Shown here piece by piece: positions 60,262-64,000 of a DNA stretch of 64,000 nucleotides. The translations under genes and the position numbers were made by a program. Position 1 is the first letter of the stretch; every line of letters starts with the position of its first letter. Under the pieces are notes generated by a model. It did not search any database and was not told the DNA's origin. It saw only the letters and a program-made list of their open reading frames with translations. Source of the stretch: UBA4416 sp020846025 (lineage in GTDB: Bacteria > Bacteroidota > Bacteroidia > B-17B0 > Aurantibacillaceae); the NCBI GenBank assembly GCA_963169295.1, contig CAUJDD010000015.1:33246-97245 (forward strand), written 5' to 3'.

Positions 60262-61863
60262 ATGTCATCCAATACTAAATATATTTTTGTTACAGGTGGT
60301 GTAACATCGTCTCTCGGAAAAGGAATTATTGCCGCATCATTAGCCAAATTACTTCAGGCTCGTGGCTACACGGTTACTATTCAAAAACTTGACCCTTATA
60401 TTAATATCGACCCTGGTACTTTAAACCCCTATGAACATGGCGAATGCTATGTAACAGATGATGGTGCTGAAACCGACTTAGACTTAGGACACTATGAGCG
60501 TTTCTTAAATGTAGCTACCTCGCAAGCTAACAACGTAACCACGGGACGTATTTATCAAGCTGTAATTGATAAAGAACGCAAAGGCGAATTTTTAGGAAAA
60601 ACAGTTCAAGTGATTCCACACATTACTGATGAAATAAAAAACCGCATCAAAATATTAGGACAAACAGGACAATATCAATTTGTAATTACCGAAATAGGCG
60701 GTACTGTAGGCGATATTGAATCGTTACCATACATTGAAACCGTAAGACAACTTAAATGGGAACTTGGTGATGATTGTACCGTTATTCATCTTACACTTTT
60801 ACCATATTTAGCTACATCGGGCGAATTAAAAACCAAGCCAACCCAACACAGTGTAAAAATGTTATTGGAATACGGTGTACAACCCGATATTTTGGTGTGT
60901 CGTTCCGAACATCCCATTGGTGCTGATATAAAACGTAAAATTGCCTTATTTTGCAACGTATCTCAAGACGCCGTTATTGAGGCCCTTGATGCGCCTACCA
61001 TTTATGAGGTGCCTTTATTAATGGAAGCTGAAAAATTAGATGAAATTGCATTAAAAAAATTACATATCTCACAGCCATCTCCTGTAAAATTAGATAAATG
61101 GAAAACCTTTTTAGAAAAATTTCATCATCCCAAGCATCAAGTAACCATTGGCTTAGTAGGAAAATATGTAGAGCTTAAAGATTCTTATAAATCAATTGCT
61201 GAAGCATTTATTCATGCAGGCGCGGTGAATGATTGTAAAGTAAATTTAAAATGGATACACAGCGAGAGTCTTTCTGAACAGAATATAAAAGAAACATTAA
61301 AAGATTTAAAGGGTATTTTAGTAGCTCCTGGATTTGGCAACAGAGGTATTGAAGGAAAAATTGCTGCTATTAAATATGCTCGTGAAAACAACATTCCGTT
61401 TTTTGGCATTTGCTTAGGTATGCAATGTGCGGTGATTGAATTTGCTCGTCATGTATTAAACTTAAAAGATGCACATAGCCGGGAAATGAATCCTCAAACA
61501 ACACATCCTGTTATTGATTTACTTGAAGAACAAAAAAATATTTCGCACATGGGTGGCACCATGCGTTTAGGGGCATATCCTTGTAAAATTACCGAAGGTA
61601 CTTTAGCATATAAAATCTACGGGCAAACTAATATACAAGAGCGCCATCGCCACCGTTATGAGTTTAACAATCACTATATGCCTGCATACAAAGAGGCTGG
61701 TATGGTACTCTCGGGATTAAACCCCAATGCAAACCTAGTAGAGATTGTTGAAATTCCTACACACCCGTTTTTTGTGGGCGTACAATTTCATCCAGAATAT
61801 AAAAGTACAGTAGAAAACCCTCATCCATTATTTGTACACTTTGTAAAAGCAAGTATGAAATAA
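60262..61863 (+). CDS. pyrG: CTP synthase
   Basis: PyrG aminates UTP to CTP with ATP and glutamine, controlling the CTP pool. The 533-residue product has the synthase domain (TGGVTSSLGKGIIAASLAKLL near residue 11, LDPYINIDPGTLNPYEHGECY near 40, DLDLGHYERF near 74). Its class I glutamine amidotransferase domain has nucleophile Cys384 in GICLGMQCA and His510/Glu512 in FHPEY. The length is normal. It is a monocistronic-looking gene after the E1 gene, and no terminator was found in the 300 bases downstream. Confidence 0.98.
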   Translation: MSSNTKYIFVTGGVTSSLGKGIIAASLAKLLQARGYTVTIQKLDPYINIDPGTLNPYEHGECYVTDDGAETDLDLGHYERFLNVATSQANNVTTGRIYQAVIDKERKGEFLGKTVQVIPHITDEIKNRIKILGQTGQYQFVITEIGGTVGDIESLPYIETVRQLKWELGDDCTVIHLTLLPYLATSGELKTKPTQHSVKMLLEYGVQPDILVCRSEHPIGADIKRKIALFCNVSQDAVIEALDAPTIYEVPLLMEAEKLDEIALKKLHISQPSPVKLDKWKTFLEKFHHPKHQVTIGLVGKYVELKDSYKSIAEAFIHAGAVNDCKVNLKWIHSESLSEQNIKETLKDLKGILVAPGFGNRGIEGKIAAIKYARENNIPFFGICLGMQCAVIEFARHVLNLKDAHSREMNPQTTHPVIDLLEEQKNISHMGGTMRLGAYPCKITEGTLAYKIYGQTNIQERHRHRYEFNNHYMPAYKEAGMVLSGLNPNANLVEIVEIPTHPFFVGVQFHPEYKSTVENPHPLFVHFVKASMK

Positions 61864-62170
61864 GGTAATCTATTCCCTATTTTACTTTATTCAATACGAA
61901 ATTTTGTGATTCTTTTCTTTCATCATAATAGATATTATGACACAGAGAAAAATGTTTTATTTCTCAAATTCGTTTATACCCAAATCCTCCAACAATAGAG
62001 CAATGAAATTTTTAGATTGGGTTCTGTATAGCAACAACAGCATTGATTGACAAAGCAAGAAAAAGCTTATACACTTTTTGAAGGGAATTTCAAATTGTTT
62101 TTTATCTTTAAAAGTTCAACCTGAAAAACATTTTCGGTAAAAAAATAAAAACAATAACAACAAACGAAAA
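61864..62170. other. Gene-free stretch after pyrG
   Basis: These 307 bases are AT-rich and hold no open frame longer than about 20 codons that looks real and no clear intrinsic terminator for pyrG. TTTG (62077-62080) and TATCTTTA (62103-62110), 22 bases apart, could form a weak promoter for the TPR/SpoIIE gene. They miss the last G of the -7 consensus. Confidence 0.6.
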
Positions 62171-64000
62171 ATGAAAAGACTAATTTACATAGCCTTGTTG
62201 TTGTTCAAAGGTGTTTTGGCTTTTAACCAAACCACCACAGTTGATTCCCTCCTCACCGTACTCAAAACCGCCAAAGAAGACACCAACAAAGTAAACACCC
62301 TCATTCAACTCAGCGAAAAAGCAGGCTGGCGTGTGGGAAATTACGATACCGCCCTGTACTACGCCCAAAATGCCCATACACTAGCCGAAAAGCTCGGCTT
62401 TAAAAAGGGAATAGCATCTTCTTACAACAACATCGGGATTGTTTATTACTATCAGGACGATTTTGCCTCCGCCATGGAATACCACCTAAAATCCTTAAAA
62501 ATCCGTGAAGAGCTGGGGCTGAAATCCAATATGGCAGGCTCTTACGCCAACATCGGGATGGTTTATTACGAGCAGGGCGATTATGCCCGTGCTATGGAAT
62601 ACTACCTGAAAGCCTTAAAAATCTATGAAGAGCTGGGTATGAAATCTAATATGGCAATATCTTACAACAATATCGGAGGTATTTATTACGATCAGGTTGA
62701 TTATAGCTCTGCTATGGAATACTATCTGAAAGCCTTAAAAATCCGTGAAGAGTTGGGGATTAAATCCGATATGACATATTCTTACAACAACATAGGGAAT
62801 GTTTATTACGATCAGGGCGATTATGTTCGTGCCATGGAATATCAACTGAAAGCCTTAAAAATCTATGAAGATATGGGCATGAAATCCTCTATGGCAGTTT
62901 CTTACAACAACATCGGAGCTATTTATTCCGCACAGGGTGATGATGCCTCTGCTATGGAATACTTCTTTAAAGCCTTAAAAATCCGTAAAGAACTGGGGCT
63001 GAAATCTGGTTTGGCAATTTCTTACATCAGCATCGGGACTATTTATTACGATCAGAGGCATATCGTTTTAGCCTTACAGTACGTTGCCAAAGGCTTAGCT
63101 CTGGCGGAAGAAACTGGTCATGTAATGTGGATAAGAGATGCGAGTGACTTGCTTTATAATATCCATAAAAAGCAGGGCAACTACAAAGAAGCCTTAAAAA
63201 TGCACGAACTGTACATACTTATGCGAGATAGCATGCAAAACGAAGAAACCTACAAAGCCACCATGCAGCAGGCATTCAAATATGAGCAGGACAAGAAAGC
63301 GGTAGCAGACAGCATCAAAGCCGCAGAAGCGGAAAAAGTGCATTTAGCCAATTTAGAAGTAGAAAAAACCAAAACAGCTGCCCAAAAAAGACAAAATATT
63401 TTTCTTTATGTAGGTTTGGGCTTGGTGGCACTCTTTGGTCTTTTTATGTTTAACCGCTATAGGGTAACGCAAAAGCAAAAAATAATCATTGAAGAAAAGG
63501 AAAAAGAAACATCTTTGCAAAAACACGTTATCGAAGAAAAACACAAAGAAATAACTGACAGTATCAACTACGCAGAGCGCATCCAACGTAGCTTCCTCGC
63601 CACTAAAGAAATTTTAGACAAAAATTTAGGTGAATACTTTGTATTCTTTAAACCCAAAGATGTAGTAAGCGGAGACTTTTATTGGGCAGCTTCTATTCTC
63701 AGTTCGAGCGCAGTCGAGAACCACTTGTCCGTCTCGACTCCGCTCGACGTGACACCACCCTCTCCCAGTTCAAACGCAACTACTAAACCTGTCAGTTCGA
63801 GCGAAGTCGAGAACAATAGCAGTTCGAGCGCAGTCGAGAACTTTATTCTTGCCACCGCCGACAGCACCGGCCACGGAGTGCCCGGAGCTATTATGAGTTT
63901 ACTCAACATCACCAGCTTAGAAAAAGCCATAGAAACTGAAACAGAGCCTCATCACATTCTCAATAAAACAAGACAAATCATTATAGACAGATTAAAAAAA
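62171..64000 (+). CDS. TPR and SpoIIE-type (PP2C-like) phosphatase protein, 3' end beyond window
   Basis: The frame is open from the ATG at 62171 to the right edge (610 codons, no stop), so the gene is truncated by the window. A signal peptide (MKRLIYIALLLFKGVLAFNQ) leads to about eight TPR units (about 25-360), several nearly identical with a 40-residue period (YNNIGxVYYDQGDYxxAMEY). A helical region, one transmembrane helix (about 418-435, NIFLYVGLGLVALFGLFMFN), a coiled coil (about 440-475, with ITDSINYAERIQRSFL) and a SpoIIE domain with metal-binding GDFYW and ATADSTGHGVPGAIMSLLNI follow. Between these motifs lies an insert of about 50 Ser-rich residues made by DNA repeats. Such proteins are thought to act in partner-switching signalling. 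Codon use is richer in G and C than its neighbours. Confidence 0.9.
   Translation, partial: MKRLIYIALLLFKGVLAFNQTTTVDSLLTVLKTAKEDTNKVNTLIQLSEKAGWRVGNYDTALYYAQNAHTLAEKLGFKKGIASSYNNIGIVYYYQDDFASAMEYHLKSLKIREELGLKSNMAGSYANIGMVYYEQGDYARAMEYYLKALKIYEELGMKSNMAISYNNIGGIYYDQVDYSSAMEYYLKALKIREELGIKSDMTYSYNNIGNVYYDQGDYVRAMEYQLKALKIYEDMGMKSSMAVSYNNIGAIYSAQGDDASAMEYFFKALKIRKELGLKSGLAISYISIGTIYYDQRHIVLALQYVAKGLALAEETGHVMWIRDASDLLYNIHKKQGNYKEALKMHELYILMRDSMQNEETYKATMQQAFKYEQDKKAVADSIKAAEAEKVHLANLEVEKTKTAAQKRQNIFLYVGLGLVALFGLFMFNRYRVTQKQKIIIEEKEKETSLQKHVIEEKHKEITDSINYAERIQRSFLATKEILDKNLGEYFVFFKPKDVVSGDFYWAASILSSSAVENHLSVSTPLDVTPPSPSSNATTKPVSSSEVENNSSSSAVENFILATADSTGHGVPGAIMSLLNITSLEKAIETETEPHHILNKTRQIIIDRLKK
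62410..63060 (+). repeat. 120-bp tandem repeats coding for TPR units
   Basis: Five to six direct repeats of 120 bases are visible, each starting near TCTTACAACAACATCGGG and running through GCTATGGAATAC and GCCTTAAAAATC. Units are highly alike at DNA level, which points to recent duplication or gene conversion. Confidence 0.85.
63700..63841 (+). repeat. In-frame array of a palindromic DNA repeat in the SpoIIE domain
   Basis: A 22-base unit with core TTCGAGCGCAGTCGAGAA occurs at 63700-63721, 63793-63814 (one base different) and 63820-63841. An inverted copy is at 63731-63754 (core GTCTCGACTCCGCTCGAC) and a decayed copy at 63766-63780. The two TCGA halves can pair. The direct copies are all in the same reading phase and encode SSSAVEN or SSSEVEN. 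Confidence 0.85.

Noticed and set aside
62003..62050. Tiny frame (MKFLDWVLYSNNSID) after pyrG that resembles the start of a membrane protein
   Set aside because: It is only 15 codons and stops at once; nothing that continues in another frame looks like a decayed gene, so a pseudogene cannot be supported.
63700..63841. Short regularly related repeats that might be a CRISPR array
   Set aside because: Spacing is irregular, one copy is inverted, the units are only 22 bases and all lie in an open coding frame; no cas gene is visible.

Overview
The window comes from the chromosome of an AT-rich member of the Bacteroidota, most like the Flavobacteriales or a neighbouring environmental lineage. Evidence: a type IX secretion (T9SS) and gliding locus (gldJ, a porP/sprF-type gene, porU, porV), exported proteins with T9SS C-terminal sorting tails, promoters of the Bacteroidota type (TTTG, about 20 bases, TAnnTTTG), weak Shine-Dalgarno signals, the FtsZ tail ending NNSFLHDNVD, a fused E1 alpha/beta dehydrogenase and the uppS-bamA-ompH-ompH order. 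The exact genus cannot be told from the sequence.

Layout. 1-5.5 kb (+): end of the division and cell-wall cluster, murG (partial)-murC-ftsQ-ftsA-ftsZ, closed by a strong two-way terminator. 5.6-10.9 kb (-): uppS-bamA-ompH-ompH (undecaprenyl-PP synthesis and outer-membrane protein assembly), then an outer-membrane barrel protein. 11.0 kb: tRNA-Ala(GGC). 11.2-15.9 kb (-): rimP-nusA-infB, with a terminator-like leader hairpin and paired inverted repeats before infB. 16.1-18.8 kb (+): a small His-rich membrane protein, then acpP-fabF-rnc. 19.0-25.0 kb (-): two adjacent secreted M43-type metalloproteases with T9SS tails. 25.3-28.0 kb (-): recQ and an RsmI-like methyltransferase. 28.0-30.4 kb (+): a DUF218 protein, a double-thioredoxin exported protein and a TPR-like protein. 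30.5-32.5 kb (-): a secreted Asp-box (sialidase-like) T9SS cargo. 32.6-42.0 kb: T9SS/gliding locus, murF, gldJ and porP on minus, porU and porV on plus. 42.0-46.8 kb (-): ispD, a PHP/PolX-like protein with a degraded polymerase site, a GH3-family protein and a DUF2279 protein. 47.0-52.2 kb (+): an unusual cluster of outer-membrane barrels with thrombospondin type-3 repeats and SPOR domains. 52.4-56.7 kb: a TonB-receptor-like barrel, rlmH, a DUF4783 protein and nadC. 56.7-58.1 kb (-): a GH16 glycosidase coupled to a 40-residue Cys-rich membrane peptide. 58.2-61.9 kb (+): E1 dehydrogenase and pyrG. 62.2 kb to the window edge (+): a TPR and SpoIIE-type phosphatase protein, open at its 3' end, whose catalytic domain carries an in-frame array of a palindromic DNA repeat.

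Most of the window is core housekeeping with envelope themes: septum and wall synthesis (mur, fts, murF), lipid carrier and outer-membrane assembly (uppS, bamA, ompH), and T9SS secretion with its likely cargo (the M43 proteases and the Asp-box protein). The least ordinary parts are the repeat-invaded SpoIIE/TPR gene at the right edge, the TSP3/SPOR cluster, the PolX homologue with a ruined polymerase centre, and the leader structures of rimP-nusA-infB. No insertion sequence, prophage, CRISPR array or obvious defence system was seen.
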